This document shows positions 34,468-42,989 of a stretch of DNA of 64,000 bases, piece by piece. Under the pieces are notes generated by a model that saw only the letters and a list, made by a program, of their open reading frames with translations, was not told where the DNA came from and made no database searches. Position 1 is the first letter of the stretch; each line of letters opens with the position of its first letter. The DNA is from a virus. Both the position numbers and the translations under genes were made by a program. The DNA lies in IMG/VR virus record IMGVR_UViG_3300035180_000343, positions 62,001 through 126,000 of that record; one strand, written 5' to 3'.

Positions 34468-34518
34468 GTTTCGGGTCTTCCTTATGGTTTGGGTCTTACA
34501 ATTAGTTTTGGGTCTTGC
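34468..34518 (-). promoter_or_regulatory. Three direct repeats in the gene 32 leader
   Basis: Minus strand carries AAGACCCRAAAC three times (about 34505-34518, 34486-34499, 34468-34481), the last abutting the ATG. T4 gp32 represses its own mRNA by binding the leader. The repeats here are a candidate operator or protein-binding array. Confidence 0.5.
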
Positions 34519-34525
34519 TGTATAT

Positions 34526-35572
34526 TTAGCTCAGTTTTAACAGCAACGTATCTGACGTAAGTCGACTTGAGATGGTTCCTTCGACTGACGCAATCGAATC
34601 AAAAATCTTCTTCAATTCAGATACCGATTTGTTGACAATTTCCTTCACAAAGAGATCTGGTTTCCGAATGGTTTTCCACAACGACTTTTCCAAGTCATAT
34701 CCACGAATAGACGTTCCAGAAACTGTCAATCCAGCTGGTTCGGTTGAAACGAAGAATCCAAACTTACGACGGACGACGTCATAAACCCACAGTTGACGAG
34801 AGCCAACAATTCTAATTGGGTTCACTGATTGAATGTTGAATTCTTCGCTCTTCCCCAAATAATTCAGCTTCTGAACAACCTTTGCGGCGTTCACTTTTTT
34901 GACCACTGGGGCCTTGACTCGAGTTTTACGAGTCGCATGAACGAATGAGGAAATTCGTTCTTTTAGTTTTTTCATTTCCGATTTCAGTGTTTTTGCAGTC
35001 GTTTGGTTATATTGATCTTCGTTCTCCTTAATATCTAACAGAAGAGATTCAATTTGCTTAACACCTTCTGCCAACGACTTTGCATCGTGGCCATTTACAT
35101 CGATTTTAATTGGCTTGTTAAGCACCAATCCATCGATAAAATATTCCAATTCTTCGAGGAAGAGATTGGGTTTGGGTTGAACAACCCGAGCTGGTTTAAC
35201 TTCTACTTCTACTTCGTCCACTTCTTTATAATTTGCTGCCAATGATTCCAACCGATTCTTCATCTTCTCTAGGTCGGAATCCATCAAATCAAACCCACGG
35301 TCTTTGATCCGCAATACAAATCCAATATTCTTAAACTCGTCGCGATGAACCTTTTGTAGGGTCGAAACAATTTGTGGAAGCTCTTTCTTCGCGAACCAAA
35401 TTGAATACGTTTTGCTATCATCTTGAGAAGCAGTTGCCGCATAAAAATTCAGTGCTTTCATGAGCTCCAACCGATACTCGGATGTCTGAATATGATTAAT
35501 CCATGTCGGCTCAATGCCAGTTCCAAGCAACTGAACTGCTAACTGTTTTTCTCGATTACCAATCTTTGCCAT
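34526..35572 (-). CDS. Conserved hypothetical phage protein upstream of gene 32
   Basis: 348 residues from MAKIGNREKQLAVQLL (GGAG upstream; two earlier ATGs are possible). Helical N-terminal half with a long charged coiled region (residues ~180-235) and a compact C-terminal domain (PIRIVGSRQLWVYDVVRRKFG). No motif recognised. Directly behind a repeated early promoter and co-transcribed with gene 32, so perhaps a replication accessory. Confidence 0.6.
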   Translation of the reverse strand: MAKIGNREKQLAVQLLGTGIEPTWINHIQTSEYRLELMKALNFYAATASQDDSKTYSIWFAKKELPQIVSTLQKVHRDEFKNIGFVLRIKDRGFDLMDSDLEKMKNRLESLAANYKEVDEVEVEVKPARVVQPKPNLFLEELEYFIDGLVLNKPIKIDVNGHDAKSLAEGVKQIESLLLDIKENEDQYNQTTAKTLKSEMKKLKERISSFVHATRKTRVKAPVVKKVNAAKVVQKLNYLGKSEEFNIQSVNPIRIVGSRQLWVYDVVRRKFGFFVSTEPAGLTVSGTSIRGYDLEKSLWKTIRKPDLFVKEIVNKSVSELKKIFDSIASVEGTISSRLTSDTLLLKLS

Positions 35573-35606
35573 TTTCTTCTCCGTCATCACTCAACCATCT
35601 GAACAA

Positions 35607-35635
35607 ATTATATAAGAAATCCGGAAGAATGTCAA
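35607..35635 (-). promoter_or_regulatory. Repeated early promoter, copy 4
   Basis: TTGACA, 17 bp, TATAAT on the minus strand; drives 34526-35572 and gene 32. Confidence 0.85.
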
Positions 35636-35637
35636 GG

Positions 35638-35859
35638 CTAGAACAGTGGCAATTTATATTTTTCACAGAAATGTTCCAGGAAAGCGGCAGAAACTCCGAA
35701 ATGCGCCGCTAAACCTTCTCTCGTTCTGTGCTCATTGAACATCGAAAGCCACTTGTCGATGTCGATCAATTTCATAACAATTTCGGCCTCACGATTCAGC
35801 AGACAAATTCGGTATTGGTCTTCTATCATCTTCTCGGCGATGTTATAATCAATCGTCAT
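35638..35859 (-). CDS. Small hypothetical protein, 73 aa
   Basis: Start at ATG 35859 (GGGAG upstream), overlapping the thyX stop. MTIDYNIAEKMIEDQYRI, and a C-terminal EGLAAHFGVSAAFLEHF that looks like a short helix-turn-helix. Function unknown. Confidence 0.6.
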   Translation of the reverse strand: MTIDYNIAEKMIEDQYRICLLNREAEIVMKLIDIDKWLSMFNEHRTREGLAAHFGVSAAFLEHFCEKYKLPLF

Positions 35860-36499
35860 TTTCTGTCTCCCGTTGAACAGCAAAATCACCGAACAAAACT
35901 GGCCACCGTTTGGCAAATTCGTCACCAAGTGGAATCATGATCTGTCGAATTTGTGGATGTGCGTCTCGATGTGTCCTAAGACGCAAAACGTGTCGCCATT
36001 CTCTAGCATTAGCAGTCATTTGAATTTCTGTCTTGGTGCTGTTTGGAAGAACGGACCGCGCTTCCTGGGGACTTGCTCCAGCCTCTAGCATCGCAAAATA
36101 AGTTTCTTCCGCAAAGTTCATTCCAATCTGCCAGACCGCACGACATTCTGGCGAAGAATCCGGGAATGCTCCAAACGGATCAATGACAGTGATTTCATTT
36201 CCGAACTTTTCTTTTCCGTAATTACAATATCGCGTCGACTCTTGACTATACGCGGCTAAACGATGTCGCACTAATTCGTGGGACACTCCACGATCAGTCA
36301 CGAACTTCACAGTGATTACACCGTGCTCTAATACGCTTTCGTGTTTCATGTTCATTAACCGAGAGATCAGTGCTTCGTCTGACCCCGGACACATTTTGTC
36401 TTCACTCTTGTAACAGACTCGACCGCCGAGCTCGATGTTTCGAAGCAAATCGTTGTGGTCGATGATTTCGAATGATGGTTGAATTACTCGCACAGTCAA
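35849..36499 (-). CDS. thyX: Flavin-dependent thymidylate synthase
   Basis: 216 residues. The ThyX signature RHRxxSxxxxSxRY appears as RHRLAAYSQESTRY, preceded by HESVLEHGVITVKF and followed by QMTANAREWRHVLRLR. Methylates dUMP with methylene-THF and FADH2. Together with dCMP deaminase, dUTPase and NrdAB it completes dTTP supply. Starts 4 bases inside the 66-aa gene. Confidence 0.93.
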   Translation of the reverse strand: MTVRVIQPSFEIIDHNDLLRNIELGGRVCYKSEDKMCPGSDEALISRLMNMKHESVLEHGVITVKFVTDRGVSHELVRHRLAAYSQESTRYCNYGKEKFGNEITVIDPFGAFPDSSPECRAVWQIGMNFAEETYFAMLEAGASPQEARSVLPNSTKTEIQMTANAREWRHVLRLRTHRDAHPQIRQIMIPLGDEFAKRWPVLFGDFAVQRETENDD

Positions 36500-36696
36500 A
36501 CTCCGTTGATGATTTTGGAAAATTTTTCATTTGCTACTTTTAAAGACGCATACGATCCTTTAGGGTCAATTTTATTTCGGTCGACCTGTTCAATTTGATA
36601 TTCTTTTGAATGATTAAAAATATCTTCAATCTCAACAATCCTTAGAAAAAGATTCTTGCTTGAATGAACGCGAACGACATGTCGATTTGCTAGCAT
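36496..36696 (-). CDS. Small hypothetical protein, 66 aa
   Basis: MLANRHVVRVHSSKNLFLR start; charged; ATGA overlap with thyX. No family recognised. Confidence 0.55.
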   Translation of the reverse strand: MLANRHVVRVHSSKNLFLRIVEIEDIFNHSKEYQIEQVDRNKIDPKGSYASLKVANEKFSKIINGV

Positions 36697-36854
36697 TTGA
36701 ACCTCAAGTAATAATTTACTTTAATATCAATAAGTTAAGTCATTTTCTTCAAGTAAACTTTATACTTTAAAATCAATGACTTACCCGTTTTGGCATGTTT
36801 ACGACGTCTTTTTTAATGTTTGAGCTACCCTAGCTCGTTTTTCTTTGCGTAATC
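36697..36854. other. Intergenic AT-rich spacer with stem-loop
   Basis: 158 bp without a gene. GAGCTA-GGG-TAGCTC (about 36823-36838) is followed by T-rich sequence only in the plus direction. No clear promoter for 36696 found. Confidence 0.4.
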
Positions 36855-37766
36855 TCAGCCATTTCTCTTTTCATACATTGCACCCTTAGCCAAGCCCTCA
36901 GAAACGTATATAGACGAGATTTTGTCTACATCCAGCCCGTCTGTCAAGCATTCGGCCTTTATTTGTTCTACAAAAAAGTCGGTAAGGTTTTCAACTGTGG
37001 TTTCAGTGTCAACAATTTGATATTTTGCATCGTCCGAAATAATCTTAATTTGAATAGTCCCACGACACTTGCTATCATATGTGACAGTCTTTGATGATTC
37101 ATCCCAGTTGCTCGACCAAATGAACATTGTGTTGTCAAATTTGGCTACAACCTTTTGAATTGTTTTTCCAAACCCAACTAATTCATCTTTTGAAATGGAA
37201 TTGATTGTAACCGTCAAATAAGACAGATGACCATGTAAAGTCTGACATCCAAACGAAGAAGAGTTCTTCAAACCATGGGTATAGGAGAAATAAAATACGT
37301 TTTCATTATTTTGACCAGGCATTCCTTCGATGTCAATTGTGTTGAAACATTTAATCTTAAGAGTTGGGTTCAACTCATTCAAATATTCTTCCAGTGCAAC
37401 CGTGAAGGTATCAAACAGATTCTTTTCGGGATCTTCTTCGATGAACCGAACCCCATTATCTGGAACTCTAATCTCAAACATCTTCGTCTTAATGATATAG
37501 ACATGCCCAACTAACTTCGTCGAAACAACACCAGATCGATTAGAAATGATTAACTTGTGGTCAAACCCAGTCTCTTTGTCGTCAATCTGACTCTTCAATT
37601 TCTTTTTAATTGAAGAAAAATCTTCGACAACTTGTTCTTCATTGTCGGTTGATCCGGAAACGGTGAATTTTGGGTTAAACGAAGCCCCCAAAATATTTCC
37701 ATTTTCTGTAATAAAAGCACAATCAATGGTAGTAACCTGACCTAACCACATCGTCGAAGTGTTCAT
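36855..37766 (-). CDS. queD: QueD/6-pyruvoyl-tetrahydropterin synthase-like, double-size
   Basis: 303 residues, over twice a usual QueD (~120). The N-half retains VVEDFSSIKKKLKSQI...FDHKLII (the DF..LK and DHxxL parts). The C-half holds the zinc-type FSYTHGLKN and LHGHLSYLTV, then TVENLTDFFVEQI and VSEGLAKGAMYE (PTxEN and E-x-Y parts). The two halves look like divergent tandem copies that complement each other. Expected to make CPH4 for QueE. Sigma-70 promoter at 37791. Confidence 0.75.
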   Translation of the reverse strand: MNTSTMWLGQVTTIDCAFITENGNILGASFNPKFTVSGSTDNEEQVVEDFSSIKKKLKSQIDDKETGFDHKLIISNRSGVVSTKLVGHVYIIKTKMFEIRVPDNGVRFIEEDPEKNLFDTFTVALEEYLNELNPTLKIKCFNTIDIEGMPGQNNENVFYFSYTHGLKNSSSFGCQTLHGHLSYLTVTINSISKDELVGFGKTIQKVVAKFDNTMFIWSSNWDESSKTVTYDSKCRGTIQIKIISDDAKYQIVDTETTVENLTDFFVEQIKAECLTDGLDVDKISSIYVSEGLAKGAMYEKRNG

Positions 37767-37790
37767 TTATAAATCCCTTTGTAAAATTGT

Positions 37791-37819
37791 AGTATAACTG
37801 AAAATGTCTGACTTGTCAA
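37791..37819 (-). promoter_or_regulatory. Sigma-70 promoter of queD
   Basis: TTGACA, 17 bp, TATACT on the minus strand. Confidence 0.75.
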
Positions 37820-37822
37820 ACC

Positions 37823-40819
37823 TTAAAAGAAATCATCGATGCTATATCGTTTTTCGGCCGACCAATTGATGGTAGATAGAATGTTGTTAATCGGACTCAT
37901 GAATGCTTTTTCCCATTGAAGTTCCTTGTCAATGTACGGGACCAAATCGGGTGGCATTTTATCGACAAAAGCAAACGCATTCTCTCGCATTGGATTTGGA
38001 ATTTTCATATAGAAAAACTTGATCTTTTCCCCTTCTCCTACCAATCTAAACTCTGATTCCAATTTAGAATCGGTGACGTACTTATTATACATCAATGCTG
38101 CTCGAACGTGAAACGGCGTTCCTCCCCTATAAATTGAATTTTTGTCCTTATACTTTTCCAAGTTATTAGCAGTTCTTGGAAAGGCAATCTGCTCTGGGGG
38201 AAAATTCATGAATTCATTTTTACACTGTTTGATGAATTCTTGCAAATCAGACTCGGTGCTCAATAAGCATTTCTGTAGAGCAGTCTTTAAAGTTTTTCTA
38301 CATACGGTTGGAGTGCTCGCCCGATTAACTTCGATTCCAGTTACTGAAATCTGTGGCTCGTCATATATTACACCTTCATTATAAAGATAGGCAAGAACAT
38401 ATCGTTTCTTCCCTCTCCAAATTGCGGCCTGACAAATCTTTTCAATCTTAAATGCAAATGCATTCTCATAACAATTTAGGCCGTCGAATATTTCCTTACA
38501 TGCCGCATCTACTACCTGTTGAAGTTTTTGGTTAACGAATTTCTCGATAGCGATAGCAATTTTGTTTGCATTAGATAAAATTGATTCTGGGAATAGTTTT
38601 GTAACTATTTGATTTAAATCGAGATATAATGAATTGTGCACTAAAATGTTGTTGGCAAAAAAGTTATGACATTCATTCACTTCGATGTCATATACCCAAT
38701 CTTCAACGATTCCCAATGACTCAATCTTAAAATCTGTTTCTTCTTTCATCGATGTTCTTTTGAGTTTAATAAATTTGTCCGATGATAGTACATCTTTTGG
38801 TTTAATGGAAATTATTTCCCCGTCTCGCTTAACAATCAAGGAATGGTCGGAGGTACAAATAATAGAATCTTTCCCCACAGTTATTTTAAACATCTCTTTC
38901 TTTACTTTATGTTTCATAACATAGTTGATTGGTCTATATACTTGGTTTCCCTCGGAATCGACGGCTGCTGCGTTCAATCCAACTTTAGACTTTACTATAT
39001 TTCCGGTACTTGTTTTAATCTCGGGTGCATCTGTTTGATTAAAGATTTCCTCGATTGTCTTTTGGCAATTGTCTAGCTGAATTAACGACGATCCAGCGAC
39101 GGAATCAGTATCGGTGTACGCAACAAAATCAATATCCTGTGTTTTCAGCAATTGATTCAAAAATTCGTTGACTCGATTGCCGACATGACGAATCAACAAC
39201 TGACCAGTCAACGTCGTTGCTTCCGCACACCTATTGTCAAAGTGTCTGAAGAAACGATTAGCAGTGGCGCCATAAAACGAATTCAACAACGTTTTCAATG
39301 CGTTTTGTTTATTATCTAACGCTGAAATTTCCAAATCCAGTTCTAACTTTCGCCTTTCGTCTGTCTCTTTTTGCTTTTCCTTTTTCTTCTCGATCATCAA
39401 CTTTTTCGTATCTGCGCGTCTATTATATACTCGAGTTACGATCTTTCCGATATGACTTTGTTTACGCCGATAAAAAGATCCATTAGGAGCAAACGACAAG
39501 TCATACTTCTTTAAAACTGCTTCAATCTTTTTAATGTTCTTTAACAAAGCATCGACAGAATGCATTAAATAGAATTCTCTGAGCTCCAATGGAAGAGCGT
39601 CATATTCAACAATTGTCTCGGATGAAATATTAACAGAACGAATATTAGATGGGTAAAGTGAGTTTGCATCGAGACTTACTACCCATTCATGTCGCCCAAC
39701 AATCGGGTCTTTTACATACGCACCTTCAATTGAACTTGAATCGCTTGGAGGTGTAAAAACAGCATCGACAAAAATGTTTTCCCTTGCCAGCTCATTTTGA
39801 ATAAAGAAATCCCATGTTTTAACTGGGCTAAACACGTCCTCGTAGTTCACCCCAGCCATATAGGCAACACTGATATGCTGGCTTAGAAGTTTCTTTTTGT
39901 TTTCAATGTCTACAATTAGTTGAACGTCTATGCAGTTATATTCGACGAACTTTTTCCAGTCTCGATCTTGAAATGCTTGGAATGATTCAAACTCGCTGTG
40001 ATCTAGCTTGTTTGCGCCAAGCACTTCGAACGCTATATCGTCAAGTTTATAACTTTCTCTTTCACCTGGAACATACTTCTTAAACAAGTCAAGATAATCA
40101 ATGAGAGCAATGCCACCAATCTTATATGAATAAGAATTTGTTAGATCATCATACCTCTCATATATGTTACCAATTGGCGAAAGTCGTTTTGTTTCTTCTG
40201 GGCCAAGAATTTTCGATATCCGACGAACTAGATATGGGATATCAAACCCGTCACTATTCCATCCTACGATGATGTCTGGACAATTTCCGTTAATATGATT
40301 TACAAAAGATTGAAGAAGGAATTGTTCAGTTGCACAATAACGATAATCTGTCTTATCTGTTTCAAGCGGATGAAGTCCCCATGTGATGAACTTAGACCCG
40401 TTAAAAATTGTGATGAGGGAAACCCTTTCTGCAGCATCCCTCGGATTTGGGAATCCACCGAGAACAACCTCGGTTTCGATGTCCAAATAATAAGTTAGAA
40501 TCTTTGATTCATCATACGTCGACGGAATTTCAAATTTCTCTGAGATATATGCGTAGGGGAAATTGGTATTTCCAAACAGCTCAAACCCTACAACAGCATC
40601 ATATTCCTTTAAGTATTCTTTTGCTTCTCGAATTGAATCGAATTTGGTGGGGGAAATATTATCTCCCTTCATCGACTTATACTTAGATTCCTTGTTTGAC
40701 TTGGTGAATAAAGTAGGGGAATATTCGTCAATGGTCGTGACACGATTGCCATTCCGATCAATAAATCTACAAAAGACTTTGTTTCGATATTGCTGGAAAT
40801 TTAGAAAAAACGGTTGCAT
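37823..40819 (-). CDS. 43: Family B DNA polymerase (gp43) with mini-intein
   Basis: 998 residues; 841 after removal of a 157-residue intein (573-729). Exonuclease motifs: YYLDIETE, IVGWNSDGFDIPYL and VEYNCIDVQ. Polymerase motif A is SLDANSLYPSNIR, motif B LLNSFYGATANR. Motif C is YTDTD-S, split by the intein right after DTD and rebuilt as DTDSLYLDL on splicing. The C-terminus YSIDDFF resembles the T4 clamp-binding tail. In T4 43 follows regA; here it is 18 kb away beside queD. Confidence 0.95.
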   Translation of the reverse strand: MQPFFLNFQQYRNKVFCRFIDRNGNRVTTIDEYSPTLFTKSNKESKYKSMKGDNISPTKFDSIREAKEYLKEYDAVVGFELFGNTNFPYAYISEKFEIPSTYDESKILTYYLDIETEVVLGGFPNPRDAAERVSLITIFNGSKFITWGLHPLETDKTDYRYCATEQFLLQSFVNHINGNCPDIIVGWNSDGFDIPYLVRRISKILGPEETKRLSPIGNIYERYDDLTNSYSYKIGGIALIDYLDLFKKYVPGERESYKLDDIAFEVLGANKLDHSEFESFQAFQDRDWKKFVEYNCIDVQLIVDIENKKKLLSQHISVAYMAGVNYEDVFSPVKTWDFFIQNELARENIFVDAVFTPPSDSSSIEGAYVKDPIVGRHEWVVSLDANSLYPSNIRSVNISSETIVEYDALPLELREFYLMHSVDALLKNIKKIEAVLKKYDLSFAPNGSFYRRKQSHIGKIVTRVYNRRADTKKLMIEKKKEKQKETDERRKLELDLEISALDNKQNALKTLLNSFYGATANRFFRHFDNRCAEATTLTGQLLIRHVGNRVNEFLNQLLKTQDIDFVAYTDTDSVAGSSLIQLDNCQKTIEEIFNQTDAPEIKTSTGNIVKSKVGLNAAAVDSEGNQVYRPINYVMKHKVKKEMFKITVGKDSIICTSDHSLIVKRDGEIISIKPKDVLSSDKFIKLKRTSMKEETDFKIESLGIVEDWVYDIEVNECHNFFANNILVHNSLYLDLNQIVTKLFPESILSNANKIAIAIEKFVNQKLQQVVDAACKEIFDGLNCYENAFAFKIEKICQAAIWRGKKRYVLAYLYNEGVIYDEPQISVTGIEVNRASTPTVCRKTLKTALQKCLLSTESDLQEFIKQCKNEFMNFPPEQIAFPRTANNLEKYKDKNSIYRGGTPFHVRAALMYNKYVTDSKLESEFRLVGEGEKIKFFYMKIPNPMRENAFAFVDKMPPDLVPYIDKELQWEKAFMSPINNILSTINWSAEKRYSIDDFF
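38633..39103 (-). other. Mini-intein at the pol-c site of gp43
   Basis: 157 residues beginning SVAGSSLIQLDN (Ser1), with block B ITVGKDSIICTSDHSLIV, block F YDIEVNECHNFFANN, terminal LVHN, and Ser +1. No endonuclease domain. The insertion point matches the archaeal pol-c site (after YxDTD). Confidence 0.9.
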
Positions 40820-40859
40820 GTATTTCCCTCTCGCTAAACCACAATTTTAAAGTCTTTTA

Positions 40860-40887
40860 AGCTGAAAGTCAAATGTCTTTCAGCTTG
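40860..40887 (-). other. Stem-loop between the 67-aa gene and gp43
   Basis: Perfect 10-bp stem AAGCTGAAAG / CTTTCAGCTT with 8-nt loop. No U-run follows on the minus strand, so terminator, processing or attenuation site is uncertain. Confidence 0.5.
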
Positions 40888-41072
40888 GTGGTTAACCAAA
40901 GGTAGATTGGTCGTTGTGCCTTTTCGTGATGTGTCAACGTGTCTTTGATTTGCTGAACGACGGCTGGGATTGGAACAAAATCTGAAGAATCTGTCAGATC
41001 AATTGTTGGCATCTCTTCCTGTTCCGGAGACTGTGCCACTGGAACACTCTTCTTTCTTTTCGCTTCTCCCAT
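40869..41072 (-). CDS. Small hypothetical protein, 67 aa
   Basis: MGEAKRKKSVPVAQSPEQEE start. The MGEAKRRK opening is common in short phage proteins. Lies 2 bp behind queE. Function unknown. Confidence 0.6.
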   Translation of the reverse strand: MGEAKRKKSVPVAQSPEQEEMPTIDLTDSSDFVPIPAVVQQIKDTLTHHEKAQRPIYLWLTTKLKDI

Positions 41073-41074
41073 TT

Positions 41075-41959
41075 TTAAGCTCCAATTGCGTTGTTATATA
41101 CTTCAACTTGAAGTCTTGGGCTGAACATAAATCCTTTATTAAGGGCATAATCTGCAATAAAATGTTCGATTTTATTTTGTTGTTCTAGATCAGCACCAAC
41201 AGGCATCAATGCAATTTTAAAATTACCATTCTGTTCAATTCCGAGTTTATCAATGGCAGCTTTAAGATCTCGAACCGAACTAATATTCCAATCAACTACA
41301 AACTTATATCCAATTGAAAGATTCGTTGGAAATTCCGAAATCAAATTATCGAACGCACCAGGAATAATTGCCTTTTCGCTCTTCTCACCTGAAACACTTT
41401 CCAATTTCGGGCTGACATTGATTTCAACTGGAACATCCCCAACCAATCGTTTGAATTCGAAAACAAATTCTTTTGATAGCACTTGGGTTCCATTGGTCTC
41501 AAAACAGAACTTTTTGAACACAATGTTTCTTTTTTGAAATTCTTGTAGAATTAACAATATTGCTTCTTGGTTCACTGGAAGAAACGGCTCGCCTCCAGTG
41601 AATGTCATATTAAACTTTGAAGAGGGAACAAAGGAAGGCAACAAATCAAGAAGATTATCGACAACTTCTTCTGGTGTCTCGTTCTTCTGGAGTTTCTTAA
41701 ACGGCCCAGCCCAACTATACGCACTGTCACATCCGAGCGAAAATTGTTCTGCAGTTAGTTGTTCGACCCCAATGTCATTGTTTGTTGCTTTAGCAATTTC
41801 AATATAAGAATCTAGGTGGGAATCGACACCAGAATTTCCAAACCCAGCACATTGAAGGTTGCAACCAAAAAACCTTAACCAAAGACTTGGCTCCCCAACT
41901 TGGAATGCCTCTCCTTGCATCGAGGCAAACATTTCACTATAACGAATCAATTTAGACAT
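41075..41959 (-). CDS. queE: Radical SAM 7-carboxy-7-deazaguanine synthase, expanded
   Basis: 294 residues from ATG 41959. Pattern: FASMQGEAFQVGEPSLWLRFFGCNLQC, then 39 residues, then GCDSAYSW, the usual CDTxYxW. So the cluster motif is CX3CX39C and not CX3CX2C. TFTGGEPFLP is the SAM-binding GGE motif, followed by FETNGT and VSPK. Ring contraction of CPH4 to CDG. The insertion occurs between cluster ligands 2 and 3. Overlaps the NTPase gene by 8 bases. Confidence 0.85.
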   Translation of the reverse strand: MSKLIRYSEMFASMQGEAFQVGEPSLWLRFFGCNLQCAGFGNSGVDSHLDSYIEIAKATNNDIGVEQLTAEQFSLGCDSAYSWAGPFKKLQKNETPEEVVDNLLDLLPSFVPSSKFNMTFTGGEPFLPVNQEAILLILQEFQKRNIVFKKFCFETNGTQVLSKEFVFEFKRLVGDVPVEINVSPKLESVSGEKSEKAIIPGAFDNLISEFPTNLSIGYKFVVDWNISSVRDLKAAIDKLGIEQNGNFKIALMPVGADLEQQNKIEHFIADYALNKGFMFSPRLQVEVYNNAIGA

Positions 41960-42515
41960 GTTCAAGTTCCTTAATTACGAATTCAATTCTTTCATCTAGA
42001 TCGATAATCGATTCTGGAATACAAATCATTGTCACCCCGTTGATCGAAATTCGACCAAATATGTATTTCAATGATTCGTTTATACTTTTCACGAAAGAGG
42101 AATCACACGATGCTTTATATTTCAAATTGCGTTCTTCTTCTGGAATTTCAATTCCAGGTTGAACAAGAAAGACGACATCAAAATATGATTGCAAATTCTT
42201 AAAACATTTCAATGTATGTTCGCCATCATATCCATATAAACGTGAATTGTGAGATTCAATATAAGAGGAATAAGCCAATACATCCAGTGGAGTTCTATCG
42301 GAAACAAAATCAATTCGTTTGTATTCTTTAAATTGTTTCTTCAGATATTTCCGAATCTTCTCTTGTGTTTCAAGAGAACTAGCCACTTCTAATCTATGTT
42401 CTTCTAGGAACTTTGCAACGTTGGTTTCGAGAAATTCATACCCCAGTCGTTCTGCTAAAGCAATGGCAAGTGTCGTCTTGCCAGTTCGTTGTGCCCCACA
42501 AATTCCAATTCTCAT
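41952..42515 (-). CDS. P-loop NTPase/kinase (NadR-like AAA_28 type)
   Basis: 187 residues. Walker A is GAQRTGKTTLAIALA at residues 6-20; DFVSDRTPLDVLAYS is the acidic/lid-type motif and DVVFLVQPGIEI follows. Resembles phage dNMP-kinase-like or NadR C-terminal ATPases. It likely phosphorylates a nucleotide or nucleoside. Placed between queE and a deaminase, so a nucleotide substrate is plausible. Confidence 0.65.
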   Translation of the reverse strand: MRIGICGAQRTGKTTLAIALAERLGYEFLETNVAKFLEEHRLEVASSLETQEKIRKYLKKQFKEYKRIDFVSDRTPLDVLAYSSYIESHNSRLYGYDGEHTLKCFKNLQSYFDVVFLVQPGIEIPEEERNLKYKASCDSSFVKSINESLKYIFGRISINGVTMICIPESIIDLDERIEFVIKELEHV

Positions 42516-42532
42516 CTTACTTCTCCTTTGTG

Positions 42533-42910
42533 TTAAACTTTGATCTCGCTGTATCCAGTTGCTGTCGAAAACACAATCCTTTTTATCTTCATTGCTTGAA
42601 TGATCGGAAAACAGAGTTCACATGGCATAGCTAACCCAGTTCCACCTTTTTTCATCGACCTAGAGACAAACATAGTCGAACCATTCAACTCTTTAATTCT
42701 GCCACTTTTAATCAACTTCATCACAGCATCCATCTCGGCATGAAGAGAACCCTCAAAGTGATTAGATTTTAGCCGACTCTTTCTAATTTGGTTATGACCA
42801 GTCGAAATAATTCGATCACCTTTAGTAATCACGCATCCGACATTAGCTCTGTCGAATGTAGACTTAAAGGATTCGATAGTCGCCTTTTCCATCAATCTTG
42901 TGTAGTTCAT
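42533..42910 (-). CDS. Cytidine/dCMP deaminase-family protein
   Basis: 125 residues from ATG 42910; an internal ATG at 42892 is possible. Zinc motifs are SLHAEMDAVM and MPCELCFPII with deaminase spacing. A second deaminase besides 8775-9212, with a different sequence. The sigma-70 -10 box ends only 7 nt before ATG 42910, so the mRNA is leaderless or begins at 42892. Could act on a modified-base precursor; substrate unknown. Confidence 0.75.
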   Translation of the reverse strand: MNYTRLMEKATIESFKSTFDRANVGCVITKGDRIISTGHNQIRKSRLKSNHFEGSLHAEMDAVMKLIKSGRIKELNGSTMFVSRSMKKGGTGLAMPCELCFPIIQAMKIKRIVFSTATGYSEIKV

Positions 42911-42916
42911 GCTAAA

Positions 42917-42945
42917 AGTATAATGGATTTGGTCTGAAATGTCAA
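42917..42945 (-). promoter_or_regulatory. Sigma-70 promoter of the deaminase operon
   Basis: TTGACA, 17 bp, TATACT on the minus strand, immediately downstream of the tmRNA terminator. Confidence 0.75.
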
Positions 42946-42958
42946 TAATTTTCTGTAG

Positions 42959-42987
42959 AAAAGAAAGGGATGTCGTTTGACATCCCC
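42959..42987 (-). terminator. Intrinsic terminator of the tmRNA
   Basis: Minus strand GGGATGTC-AAAC-GACATCCC followed by TTTCTTTTC. Confidence 0.9.
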
Positions 42988-42989
42988 GA

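Noticed and set aside
36820-36848. Plus-strand terminator GAGCTA-GGG-TAGCTC with T-run
   Set aside because: No plus-strand gene lies upstream; kept only as a stem-loop.
27966-39103. Group I introns in genes 41 and 43
   Set aside because: The insertions stay in frame with intein end residues (C/S at position 1, HN at the end, T/S at +1).
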